64,000 bases of DNA from Lachnospiraceae bacterium UBA7202 (GCA_002490705.1 DKUO01000037.1:45333-109332); one strand, 5' to 3'. Positions 25,823-33,625 are shown, counted from the first letter of the stretch. Notes: generated by a model not told the origin, from the sequence alone. Numbers and translations are program-made.

Positions 25823-27117
25823 ATGATACAGCTGAAGTAATCCTGTGGGGGACTAGAATAGGTATTATTCATCAGGACATTGCGAAACCTTATGCAGCTT
25901 TTGAGTATGATAAGGATTTTGTAAATAGTGGGATTGAACTGTCGCCACTTCGTATGCCTCTTGGAAAGAACATATATGAATTTCCGGCTTTGACAGAAGA
26001 ACCATTTTATGGAATGCCCGGTTTGGTAGCTGATTCGTTACCGGACAGATTTGGCAATGCTGTTATTGAACAGTGGTTAACGTCACTTGGAAAATCATTG
26101 GCGGATTTTACTGCTATTGACAGGCTTTGTTACACGGGAAAGCGTGGAATGGGCGCACTGGAATATGTACCGGCAAGCGCGGACATCAAGGATATAGATG
26201 CGAATATCAATGTTCGCGAGATGGTAAAGTTTGCATCGGACGTATTGTCCGGCAGAGAAAGGATATCGTTAAGTGCAAGGGATAGTTTGACTTACTCGCA
26301 ACTTGTTCAGGTCGGAAGTTCCGCAGGAGGAGCCAGAGCAAAAGCGCTTATTGCATGGAATGAAAAGACTAATGAAGTAAGATCGGGGCAAATGCAGCTG
26401 GATACCGGATATGATTATTGGTTGATGAAGTTCGATAATGTTTTAAAAAACGGAGATCATGGTCTTGAAGACAAACCGGAATATACCTTAATTGAATATG
26501 CTTACTATCTCATGGCGAGGAAAGCAGGGATCACGATGAATGAGTGCAGGATATACAATTCGGGGGACGATCATCATTTTATGACAAAGCGCTTTGACCG
26601 CGTGAATGGAAAGAAGATTCATATGCAGTCCCTTGGAGCGCTTGCGCACATCAGTTATCGGGAACCCGGAGTTTGCGGATATGAGCTTGCAGCTATGTAT
26701 ATGAAAAAATTAGGAATTTCATATAAAGAAATAGAGCAGTTCTATCGTAGAATGGTATTCAATTGTCTGGCAGTTAATCAGGATGACCACGTGAAAAACA
26801 TTTCATTTATTATGGATAGAGCAGGAAAATGGTGGCTTTCACCTGCATACGATATTACTTTTTCATATAATCCTACCAACAAATGGTTAAGAGCGCATCA
26901 AATGACTGTGAACGGAAAGACGACAAAAATAGGTTTACCTGATTTGCTCGAGGCAGGCAGTAAGATGGGGATAAAGGAAAGACGCTGCAAAGACATAATA
27001 AGTGAAATTGGTGCATCTGTCAGCGGCTTTGCAGAAGTTGCCGAACAGGTGGGAATAAAGGAAAAAACAACAGAATATGTTTGTTCAATAATCGCTGCAA
27101 ATATGGTGGAAATATAA
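25819..27117 (+). CDS. HipA-like serine/threonine kinase toxin
   Basis: 432 residues, near the HipA norm of 440. N-terminal subdomain with PLRMPLGKNIYEFPAL and GLVADSLPDRFGNAVI, glycine-rich loop GSSAGGARAKA at about 166-176, catalytic VNQDDHVKN (D322/D323) and metal-binding PAYDITFSYN. Relatives phosphorylate aminoacyl-tRNA synthetases such as GltX and cause growth arrest. All kinase motifs look intact. GTG 25819 overlaps the antitoxin stop codon; no in-frame ATG is near. AT-rich like its partner. Placement right after a tRNA synthetase gene is suggestive, but probably chance. Confidence 0.9.
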   Translation: MNDTAEVILWGTRIGIIHQDIAKPYAAFEYDKDFVNSGIELSPLRMPLGKNIYEFPALTEEPFYGMPGLVADSLPDRFGNAVIEQWLTSLGKSLADFTAIDRLCYTGKRGMGALEYVPASADIKDIDANINVREMVKFASDVLSGRERISLSARDSLTYSQLVQVGSSAGGARAKALIAWNEKTNEVRSGQMQLDTGYDYWLMKFDNVLKNGDHGLEDKPEYTLIEYAYYLMARKAGITMNECRIYNSGDDHHFMTKRFDRVNGKKIHMQSLGALAHISYREPGVCGYELAAMYMKKLGISYKEIEQFYRRMVFNCLAVNQDDHVKNISFIMDRAGKWWLSPAYDITFSYNPTNKWLRAHQMTVNGKTTKIGLPDLLEAGSKMGIKERRCKDIISEIGASVSGFAEVAEQVGIKEKTTEYVCSIIAANMVEI

Positions 27118-27132
27118 ATATTTAGAGAAAAT

Positions 27133-27187
27133 TTTACATAGATTTTACATTTCCCTGATACCGGATTTTACATTGCGCTTTTAAAAT
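27133..27187 (+). promoter_or_regulatory. Pho-box-like direct repeats and -10 before the Na/Pi transporter
   Basis: TTTACA occurs at 27133-27138, 27144-27149 and 27167-27172; a weaker TGATAC fills 27156-27161, so four hexamers are spaced 11, 12 and 11 bp. A -10 TAAAAT follows at 27182-27187 without a proper -35. Bacillus PhoP-activated promoters have TT(A/C/T)ACA repeats about 11 bp apart just upstream of the -10. Placement before a phosphate transporter gene supports PhoP control. Confidence 0.55.
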
Positions 27188-27231
27188 GAAAAGCAGACTA
27201 TTTGGTAAAAACACAGTTGAGGGGATTGCGT

Positions 27232-28998
27232 ATGAGTTTTTTTGATTTACTGACGATGATCGGCGGACTGGCGCTCTTTTTGTATGGTATGAACATGCTG
27301 GGAGACGGATTGGCACAGGCCTCCGGAGGAAGACTGGAGAAAATCTTGGAAAAGCTGACCAACACGCCGTTTAAGGCGGTATTGATGGGAGCGGGCGTCA
27401 CGGCGGTCATTCAGTCCTCCTCTGCGACGACGGTAATGGTGGTGGGCTTCGTCAACTCCGGTATTATGAAGCTGCAGCAGGCGGTGGGCATTATTATGGG
27501 CGCCAATGTGGGCACGACCATAACGGCCTGGATTTTGGGAGCTGCAGGGATAGACAGCGACTCTTTTTTTGTGCAGATGTGTAAGCCGACTTCCTTTTCT
27601 CCTATTCTGGCTATCGTCGGCATGGGTTTTCTCATGTTTTCCCACAGGGAAAAACTAAAAAATACCGCTGTTATACTTGTGGGCTTTGCCATTTTGATGT
27701 TTGGTATGGATACGATGAGCAATGCGGTGAAACCGCTGGCGGACATACCCGAGTTTACCGATATTCTGCTTCGGTTTTCCATTCCTGTTCTCGGTATGCT
27801 GGCGGGGCTTCTGTTGACGGCAGTCATTCAGTCCTCCTCTGCGTCAGTGGGTATTCTGCAGGCGCTTTGTACGACGGGAGCAGTTGGGTATGGCGTGGCA
27901 ATTCCCATTATCATGGGACAGAATATCGGTACTTGTGTGACGGCTATGCTGTCCGGTGTAGGGGCCGGCAAAAATGCGAAACGGGCGGCGCTTGTACATC
28001 TATATTTTAATTTGATCGGAACGATTCTGTTTATGATGGTGTTTTATCTGATCAATGCGATTCGGCCTTTTCCGTTTTTGAATGATGCGGCAACCCCTTT
28101 TGGGATCGCGGCGGTTCACAGTATATTTAATGTGGCGGCAACAATCTGTCTGTTACCTTTTTCCAAAGGTCTGGTGAAACTGTCATGCATGACGGTCAGG
28201 GATGATGAAAAGCCGGAGAAAAGCATGGAAAATCAGACGCTGCAGCTTTTGGATTTCCGTTTTCTGGAGATGCCCTCTTATGCGGTTGAGCAGAGCAGGA
28301 CTGCGGCGGCTGTCATGGCGGAACTGACGGAGGAATCTATGAATGCGGCAATGGACCTTTTGGACAGCTACACGGAGGAGCAGGCGGAAAGGGTTCAGGT
28401 GCTGGAGACACAGGTAGATCAGTTCGAGGATGAAATCGGAAGCTATCTGGTGAAGCTGAGTTCCCGTTCGCTTTCGGAGAGGGACAGCCATACGCTGTCC
28501 GTCATTCTGCATTGCATAGGAGATTTTGAGCGGATTTCCGATCATGCCCGGAACGTTATGGAGGCGGCAAGGGAAATGCACGACAAGAAACTGGAATTTT
28601 CAGACAAGGCAAAGAAGGAACTGCGAATATTCCAAAGAGCGATTCGGGACATTCTGCACATTACCATGCAGAGTTTCCGGGAGGGGGATCTGGAAATGGC
28701 GAGGCGGGTGGAACCCTTGGAGGAAGTGATTGACAGGTTGCATATCGAGATTAAGCGCAGACACGTAAAACGTCTGCGGAAAGGAAAATGTACCATAGAG
28801 TTAGGGTTTATTCTGTCGGATATTGCGACCAATTTCGAGAGGGTTTCCGATCACTGTTCCAACATCGCCGTATGCCTGTTGGAGGTGAACGAAGATGGGT
28901 TTGATACCCACGCCTATATCAATGGACTCAAAGAGGGAGACAATGAGGAGTACCGTGGTCAGGTGATGGTTTATCAGGAGAATTACCAGCTTCCCTAG
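27232..28998 (+). CDS. Na/Pi-cotransporter family protein with PhoU-like C-terminal domain
   Basis: 588 residues. Eight or more membrane helices in residues 1-330 with the twin inverted-repeat signatures VIQSSSATTVMVVGFVN and VIQSSSASVGILQALC that define the NptA/SLC34-like fold. A cytoplasmic PhoU-like helical domain about 350-560 (LHCIGDFERISDHARNVME, LSDIATNFERVSDHCSNIAV) carries two metal-binding-like E-R-x-S-D-H repeats. Probably imports or exports phosphate with sodium. ATG 27232 follows GAGGGG; an upstream GTG lacks a site. Behind Pho-box-like repeats, so phosphate starvation control is inferred. Confidence 0.9.
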   Translation: MSFFDLLTMIGGLALFLYGMNMLGDGLAQASGGRLEKILEKLTNTPFKAVLMGAGVTAVIQSSSATTVMVVGFVNSGIMKLQQAVGIIMGANVGTTITAWILGAAGIDSDSFFVQMCKPTSFSPILAIVGMGFLMFSHREKLKNTAVILVGFAILMFGMDTMSNAVKPLADIPEFTDILLRFSIPVLGMLAGLLLTAVIQSSSASVGILQALCTTGAVGYGVAIPIIMGQNIGTCVTAMLSGVGAGKNAKRAALVHLYFNLIGTILFMMVFYLINAIRPFPFLNDAATPFGIAAVHSIFNVAATICLLPFSKGLVKLSCMTVRDDEKPEKSMENQTLQLLDFRFLEMPSYAVEQSRTAAAVMAELTEESMNAAMDLLDSYTEEQAERVQVLETQVDQFEDEIGSYLVKLSSRSLSERDSHTLSVILHCIGDFERISDHARNVMEAAREMHDKKLEFSDKAKKELRIFQRAIRDILHITMQSFREGDLEMARRVEPLEEVIDRLHIEIKRRHVKRLRKGKCTIELGFILSDIATNFERVSDHCSNIAVCLLEVNEDGFDTHAYINGLKEGDNEEYRGQVMVYQENYQLP

Positions 28999-29057
28999 AT
29001 TTAAGCGGTGGGTAATTTTTTTGAATATTATTTAACCCGCCTTCAGTTGTGAGAATG

Positions 29058-29119
29058 ATCCCTGTCTGTTATGCTTGTATCAGCAAAGGCCGATGCAAAA
29101 TTGCAGACAGGGATTTTTT
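29058..29119 (+). terminator. Long-loop terminator or attenuator between the phosphate transporter and an HTH gene
   Basis: Perfect 11-bp stem ATCCCTGTCTG (29058-29068) with CAGACAGGGAT (29104-29114), followed by six T. The 35-nt loop is unusually long for a plain terminator. The T run lies only a few bases before the ribosome site of the next gene, so attenuation is possible. Confidence 0.6.
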
Positions 29120-29136
29120 GTCAAAAGGAGGGCTTT

Positions 29137-30174
29137 ATGTCGATAGGAAAAGTAATCAGAAAATACAGGAAAGAAAAAAATATGACCCAGAAGGAAATGG
29201 CATCGCGGCTCGGCGTGACGGCCCCGGCGGTTAATAAGTGGGAAAATGAAAATTCCTTTCCGGACATTACGCTTCTTGCGCCGATTGCAAGGCTTTTGGG
29301 AATCTCATTGGATGCGCTGTTGTCCTTTCGGGAGGGGCTGACGCAGGAGGAGATTAACGGGATCATATATGAACTGGATGAAAGGCTGAAAACGGCGCCT
29401 TATGAGGAATGCTTTCAATGGGCAAAGGAAAAGCTGGAGCAGTATCCAAACTGTGAAGGACTGATGGTGTCGGTTGCGGTTGTTCTGGAAGCGCAGCTCA
29501 TGTTACAGGAACTTTCCGATACGGAAAGGTATGAAGATTATATTGTGTCCTTGTATGATCGGGTGCTTCCAAGCGGCGACGAGGCGCTGCGCATCCGGGC
29601 GGCGGATTCGCTGTTTGCCTTTTATATGAGGAAAAAGCAGTATGAAAAGGCGGAAACGTATCTGGAATATTTTTCTTCGCAGAATCCTGATAAGAAAATA
29701 AAGCAGGCCAGAATTTACAGTGAGACGGGACGGACGCAGGAAGCGTACAAGGAGTATGAAGAGCTGCTGTTTGAAACATACGGAAGGATCAGCATGAGTC
29801 TGCAGGGCATGTATTCGCTTGCGGTGCGCGACAACGACATGGAGCGGGCCCATAAGCTGGTGGAGAAGCAGCAGGATATAGGTCGGTGCTTTGAGATGGG
29901 AAGATTTCAGGAGGTATCCGGCGGTCTGGAACTTGCCACAATGGAGAGGGACGCGGATGCGGTGATCCGCATCATGCGGGATATGCTTGACGCAATTTTG
30001 CAGATCAGCGGTTTCCGAAATTCTTTCCTCTATGAGCATATGCGTTTTAAGGAACCGCGGGCGGAATTTGTCGCAGAGATGCGGGAAAATTTGCTGCAGT
30101 GTTTTCGCGATGAGGAAACCTTCGGGTTTTTAAAGGGCGATGAGAGGTGGGCGGCAATTTGCAGTCAGGAATAA
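29137..30174 (+). CDS. XRE-family regulator with helical-repeat C-terminal domain
   Basis: 345 residues. HTH at about 5-60 (MTQKEMASRLGVTAPAVNKWE), followed by a long all-helical region with TPR-like segments (KKQYEKAETYLEYFS, GRTQEAYKEYEELLF). The arrangement recalls Rgg/PlcR-like or stress regulators that bind a peptide or protein through the repeats, but the ligand is unknown. ATG 29137 follows AAGGAGGG. Adjacent to a second XRE gene 49 bp downstream. Confidence 0.85.
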   Translation: MSIGKVIRKYRKEKNMTQKEMASRLGVTAPAVNKWENENSFPDITLLAPIARLLGISLDALLSFREGLTQEEINGIIYELDERLKTAPYEECFQWAKEKLEQYPNCEGLMVSVAVVLEAQLMLQELSDTERYEDYIVSLYDRVLPSGDEALRIRAADSLFAFYMRKKQYEKAETYLEYFSSQNPDKKIKQARIYSETGRTQEAYKEYEELLFETYGRISMSLQGMYSLAVRDNDMERAHKLVEKQQDIGRCFEMGRFQEVSGGLELATMERDADAVIRIMRDMLDAILQISGFRNSFLYEHMRFKEPRAEFVAEMRENLLQCFRDEETFGFLKGDERWAAICSQE

Positions 30175-30188
30175 TATTTTATCCCTCC

Positions 30189-30217
30189 TTGATAAATTTG
30201 TAAAAAAGGGATAATAT
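30189..30217 (+). promoter_or_regulatory. Promoter placing the start site at the ATG of the short HTH gene
   Basis: TTGATA (30189-30194), 17-bp spacer, TAATAT (30212-30217). Transcription would begin around 30224, the first base of the start codon. Confidence 0.5.
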
Positions 30218-30223
30218 ATTAGC

Positions 30224-30505
30224 ATGATTAATTTGTATCAAAGAACGTGGACAGAAATAAATACGGATATCGCCAGCCGGATGGTACAGCTGCGAAAAAG
30301 AAAGAAAATTACGCAGAAGGAACTTTCTGTCAAGTCGGGCGTGAGTCTAGGTTCCTTAAAACGGTTTGAGCAGAGCGGGGAGATTTCCCTGCAATCTTTT
30401 ACAAAGCTCGCCATTGCGCTTGAGGTGGAGGGAGAACTTGACCGTTTATTTTGTGAAGTGCCTTTTGGCTCGATAGAGGAGATTTTGCGTGGACAGACTA
30501 AATAG
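30224..30505 (+). CDS. Short XRE-type HTH protein, possibly an orphan antitoxin
   Basis: 93 residues: HTH about 20-75 (ITQKELSVKSGVSLGSLKRFE) and a short tail. The length and GSLKRFEQSGEISLQSFTKLA pattern are typical of antitoxins encoded before HipA kinases, but no kinase follows: only a 26-codon frame (GTG 30489 to TGA 30569) overlaps its end, then a terminator. No ribosome site precedes ATG 30224 and the promoter places +1 on the ATG, so the message is probably leaderless. Confidence 0.78.
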   Translation: MINLYQRTWTEINTDIASRMVQLRKRKKITQKELSVKSGVSLGSLKRFEQSGEISLQSFTKLAIALEVEGELDRLFCEVPFGSIEEILRGQTK

Positions 30506-30559
30506 ACTGGATGTTAAGGAGTGCGTCTATACCATGCTTGGCGGGTATATCGAGAATAA

Positions 30560-30597
30560 AACCGGGTGAACATCGGATGCTCATCCGGTTTTTTTCT
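30560..30597. terminator. Bidirectional terminator between convergent genes
   Basis: 9-bp stem ACCGGGTGA/TCATCCGGT (one G-T pair), flanked by A4 on the left and T7 on the right. It can stop both the + strand HTH transcript and the - strand sigma/anti-sigma transcript. Confidence 0.75.
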
Positions 30598-30613
30598 GCT
30601 TCGTTTTTTACTT

Positions 30614-31639
30614 CTACGGGAGCGCGATCTCGTCCATGTTCTCGCCCACCAGAAGGGCGCTGACCTTGTCCGGGTCGATCACGGTGGTGAGTCTTGCCGT
30701 CTTCGCATAAATTTCGTTCTCCCAGCTTACCTGAAGCTCTTGATAACCTTCTTCTTCCACAACCGTACCGTCCTGATATTTGATGCCGTTGATAAAGAAG
30801 GAGGCAATACTGTCCGTCTGATCCAGATTCACGCCTTCCAGCTTTTCTAACTGTCTGACGTCTTCCAGATCACAAGTGAGTTTCACACTGATCGGCGTAA
30901 GCTCCACCGATTTTATCATAATTTCATAACCGGCAATCAGGCATTCTCTGTTGATTTCGTAGTGCACGGGATTTGCGGCATGGAGATTTAGTAGGAATTC
31001 CCAGTTCCCCTCCAGCATGGATTCACCGTCCATAGCCTTTGCACCCGGCGCATTCAGGGAAGTGAACTGTACTTTCATGTTAAGATCCTCCTGACCGGGC
31101 AGCGCTTTTGTTCCGTAGATTTCATAATATCTGCTATTGGAGACGGGCTGCTGGCGGTCATCTACAAACCCCCAGCCAAGATAACCAAAGGGATCTTCGT
31201 CTTCTGGATAATCGAACAGGACTCCCATGCTGTGATCAGCTGTAATCTGTATGGATTCGTCCTCCGCCGTGATCTCAAACAGGGCATAAAAACAGTTGTT
31301 GTCCTGAATGGTCTGAACCGCCTGTATGGTGAGGCCGGCGTCCGTTACCGTCTGAGAACTGTCCTGTGCGATCTGTTCCGTTACCAATTCCTTTTGCTGC
31401 TCCTCATCCGCCACAAAAACTTTAGCGGCCCGTCTGTTCCATTTAAAAATTTCCGCTGCACTCACAGTAGTTCCCAGTACGGCAACCGCCGCAGCGATCA
31501 AAATGATCATTTTACCTTTTTTCATCCGTTTCACCCTTTTGCCCTTTCTCTCATCCAGTCCGGCAAGGGTACTCAATACAGTCTGGTGCACATGCTCCGG
31601 CACTTCGGGAAAGTCCCGATTCCAGTTTTTATTCATCAT
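30614..31639 (-). CDS. Membrane-anchored anti-sigma factor-like protein (DUF4179 type)
   Basis: About 341 residues. Short cytoplasmic N-terminus (about 40 residues, DFPEVPEHVHQTVLSTL), a membrane helix about 45-62 (MIILIAAAVAVLGTTVSAA), and a ~280-residue outside domain rich in beta strands and acidic residues. The gene overlaps the 3' end of the ECF sigma gene by a few codons, the usual sign of a sigma/anti-sigma pair. I favour the second ATG (31639), 9-10 nt after GGAG; ATG 31645 is too close to it. The signal sensed is unknown. Confidence 0.82.
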   Translation of the reverse strand: MMNKNWNRDFPEVPEHVHQTVLSTLAGLDERKGKRVKRMKKGKMIILIAAAVAVLGTTVSAAEIFKWNRRAAKVFVADEEQQKELVTEQIAQDSSQTVTDAGLTIQAVQTIQDNNCFYALFEITAEDESIQITADHSMGVLFDYPEDEDPFGYLGWGFVDDRQQPVSNSRYYEIYGTKALPGQEDLNMKVQFTSLNAPGAKAMDGESMLEGNWEFLLNLHAANPVHYEINRECLIAGYEIMIKSVELTPISVKLTCDLEDVRQLEKLEGVNLDQTDSIASFFINGIKYQDGTVVEEEGYQELQVSWENEIYAKTARLTTVIDPDKVSALLVGENMDEIALP

Positions 31640-32111
31640 ATCCATATTCTCCCACTAGTTTTTCTTTCAAAAGTTTTCTGCTTCGATATAGCCTGGTTTT
31701 TACCGTACCCTGCGACAGATTTAAGATCTGGCAGATCTCCTTGATGGAAAACCCCTCCACGTAGAACAGCACAAGAGGAATCCTGTAGGTGCTGTCCAGT
31801 TCCATGACCGCTTCAAACACTTCCGAATAGTCTTCCGGCTGCGCCTGTTCCCGTGTCTCGAAGTAATCTTCATAGGGAATGGATTCCTTTCCGGAACGAA
31901 TGATATGATTACATTCATTGATCAGTATTCTGGTAAGCCATGTTTTGAAATACTTCTCGTTTCGCAAAGTATGTAATTTCTCGTAAGCATGTAAGACTGC
32001 ATTTTGCATCGCATCGGCACAATCCTCATCGTTTCTTAAAATGGACTTTGCGATGTGATACAGGCTTTTTTCCGCTTCAAGTACCTGTGTCGTAAACTGT
32101 TTTTTGTTCAT
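31629..32111 (-). CDS. ECF-type RNA polymerase sigma factor
   Basis: 160 residues. Region 2 about 15-75 (AKSILRNDEDCADAMQNAVL, KYFKTWLTRILINECN) and region 4 about 105-155 (LVLFYVEGFSIKEICQILN, QGTVKTRLYRSRKLLKEKL). It should direct polymerase to a small stress or envelope regulon and is held by the overlapping membrane protein. AGGAAAAC precedes its ATG. About 55-80 bp upstream on its own strand there is TGAAAC inside an 18-bp palindrome, close to the ECF -35 consensus and possibly autoregulatory. Confidence 0.92.
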   Translation of the reverse strand: MNKKQFTTQVLEAEKSLYHIAKSILRNDEDCADAMQNAVLHAYEKLHTLRNEKYFKTWLTRILINECNHIIRSGKESIPYEDYFETREQAQPEDYSEVFEAVMELDSTYRIPLVLFYVEGFSIKEICQILNLSQGTVKTRLYRSRKLLKEKLVGEYGYDE

Positions 32112-32159
32112 GTTTTCCTGTTCCTTAACTATGAATTACGGGAAGCTCATCCCGATTTC

Positions 32160-32177
32160 ATGAAACGGCCGTTTCAT
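32160..32177. promoter_or_regulatory. 18-bp perfect palindrome upstream of the ECF sigma gene
   Basis: ATGAAACGGCCGTTTCAT reads the same on both strands. Each arm holds TGAAAC, the -35 core of many ECF promoters; on the - strand CGGG follows 16 bp later. It could be an ECF promoter element, an operator, or both. Confidence 0.45.
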
Positions 32178-32279
32178 TTTACACGAATTAGATGCGAAAA
32201 GAAAGAAAAAGGTCACAGGATGTTTTGAAGATTGCTATTTCGGCGCACATGAGATAATATTTTTACGGATTATAAATAA

Positions 32280-32329
32280 GCGGACATTGAGGAGAAAAGG
32301 CGGACATTGGAGAGAAAAAGCGGACATTG
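32280..32329. repeat. Three direct repeats of GCGGACATTG, period 20 bp
   Basis: Identical 10-mers begin at 32280, 32300 and 32320. The spacers GAGGAGAAAA-type are also similar. Iterated GGACATT-containing units are reminiscent of the multi-repeat ends of IS21-family elements, so this may be an insertion-sequence scar; a regulator-binding array is the alternative. No transposase gene is present. Confidence 0.6.
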
Positions 32330-32391
32330 ACTTTCCAGAAGATCGCAGGCAAAACAGTGACGCTATGTAGATAACATTCGCTAAACCGTCG

Positions 32392-32420
32392 TTGACATTC
32401 CTTGCAAATAATTGTATAAT
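32392..32420 (+). promoter_or_regulatory. Perfect consensus sigma-A promoter of the HD-GYP gene
   Basis: TTGACA (32392-32397), 17-bp spacer, TATAAT (32415-32420). The leader to the HD-GYP start is about 85 nt. Confidence 0.75.
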
Positions 32421-32477
32421 TTATTCATTAATGTCAATGGGATATATGATACATAAATTAGAGGAAGAAGGAGGGAG

Positions 32478-32516
32478 ATGATTCGCCGCAGACGGCGGGT
32501 CAATCGGAGGATATGA
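32478..32516 (+). CDS. Possible arginine-rich leader peptide, 12 codons
   Basis: ATG 32478 sits behind a strong GAAGGAGGGAG, the best ribosome site in this leader, and reads MIRRRRRVNRRI before TGA 32514-32516. That stop overlaps the HD-GYP start as ATGA. A hairpin CGCCG-CAGA-CGGCG (32484-32497) lies inside it. The HD-GYP start has GGAGG only 2 nt away, too close for efficient initiation, so coupled translation is plausible. It may also be chance. Confidence 0.3.
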   Translation: MIRRRRRVNRRI

Positions 32517-33607
32517 GCGAAAATGCAACCAGACAGCAGATTTTGATCGTGGACGACGAGGAAGTGAACAGAACGATACTCAGCCTGATGTTTGATGCCG
32601 AGTATGATATTGTGGAAGCGCCTAATGGGATGGAAGCGATCGACGCGATAGAGCAGAACGACAACATAGCGTTGATACTGCTCGACGTCATCATGCCGGT
32701 CATGGATGGCTTTGGTGTGCTCGACTATATGAAGGACAAAGATCTTTTGGATGAGATTCCGGTTATCCTGATTACCAGCATGACGCCTCAGGAGAGCGAA
32801 GAGAAGGCTTACGAGTACGGCATCGCGGATGTGATGCACAAGCCCTTTGAATCGAACATTATTAAGAGGCGTGCAAACAATATTATTGAGCTCTATCAGA
32901 GCAAACAGAATTTGGAGATTCGCCTGAAAGAGCGTGAGGAAACGATTCGCGAACAGGAGAAGGCGATCCGCCAGAACAACGAGTTCATGATCGATGCGCT
33001 GGGTTCCGTGGTGGAGTTCCGAAGCATTGAGACGGGAGATCACGTCAAGAGAATTAAGTATTTGACCAGAATTTTGTTAAAGTATCTTGCCAAATATTTC
33101 CCGAAATACAATATGACGCCGGTGAAGATCGATCAGATTGCGAGAGCTTCTGCCCTGCATGATGTCGGAAAGATCGGTATTCCGGATTCTATCCTGTTAA
33201 AACCCGGAAAGCTGACGCCGGAAGAGTTTGAGGTCATGAAGACGCATACGACGATCGGCTGTGAGATTCTGGAATCCTTCAAGCCCTCCTATACGGACGA
33301 CTTTTATCAGTATTGTTATGAAATATGCCGTCACCATCATGAGAGAGCCGACGGCAAGGGGTATCCGGATCATCTGACGGAAGATCAGATACCGATCAGC
33401 GCGCAGATCGTTTCCATTGCCGATGTATACGAGGCGCTGGTGAGCGAGAGAGTTTACAAAAGTGCATATAGCAATGCTGAGGCATATGCGATGATCCTGA
33501 ATGGGGAATGCGGACAGTTTTCGGATGATGTGATAGAATGCTTTAAGCTCGCTAAAGAGGATTTCTTCAACCTCGTTGAAGTAATCAATATGTTTAATTT
33601 CACGTAA
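32513..33607 (+). CDS. Response regulator with HD-GYP domain, probable cyclic-di-GMP phosphodiesterase
   Basis: 364 residues. Receiver domain about 8-125 (ILIVDDEEVNR, LLDVIMPVMDG with the phosphorylatable Asp), helical linker about 130-165, HD-GYP domain about 170-350. The HD-GYP signature is intact: ETGDHVKRI, H216-D217 in HDVGKIGIPDSIL, and HHHERADGKGYP. Such proteins hydrolyse c-di-GMP on phosphorylation of the receiver. ATG 32513 is the first possible start in this frame. A terminator follows, so the gene can be an independent unit, although Hpt and kinase genes come next. Confidence 0.93.
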   Translation: MSENATRQQILIVDDEEVNRTILSLMFDAEYDIVEAPNGMEAIDAIEQNDNIALILLDVIMPVMDGFGVLDYMKDKDLLDEIPVILITSMTPQESEEKAYEYGIADVMHKPFESNIIKRRANNIIELYQSKQNLEIRLKEREETIREQEKAIRQNNEFMIDALGSVVEFRSIETGDHVKRIKYLTRILLKYLAKYFPKYNMTPVKIDQIARASALHDVGKIGIPDSILLKPGKLTPEEFEVMKTHTTIGCEILESFKPSYTDDFYQYCYEICRHHHERADGKGYPDHLTEDQIPISAQIVSIADVYEALVSERVYKSAYSNAEAYAMILNGECGQFSDDVIECFKLAKEDFFNLVEVINMFNFT

Positions 33608-33625
33608 ATGTGATCAGACGACGAG

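Larger units (their letters stand above)
32112..32391. other. Gene-free interval between divergent units
   Basis: No gene is seen. It holds the ECF-side palindrome (32160-32177), an AT-rich stretch (32178-32279) with nothing recognised, and three direct repeats starting at 32280. Confidence 0.6.
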
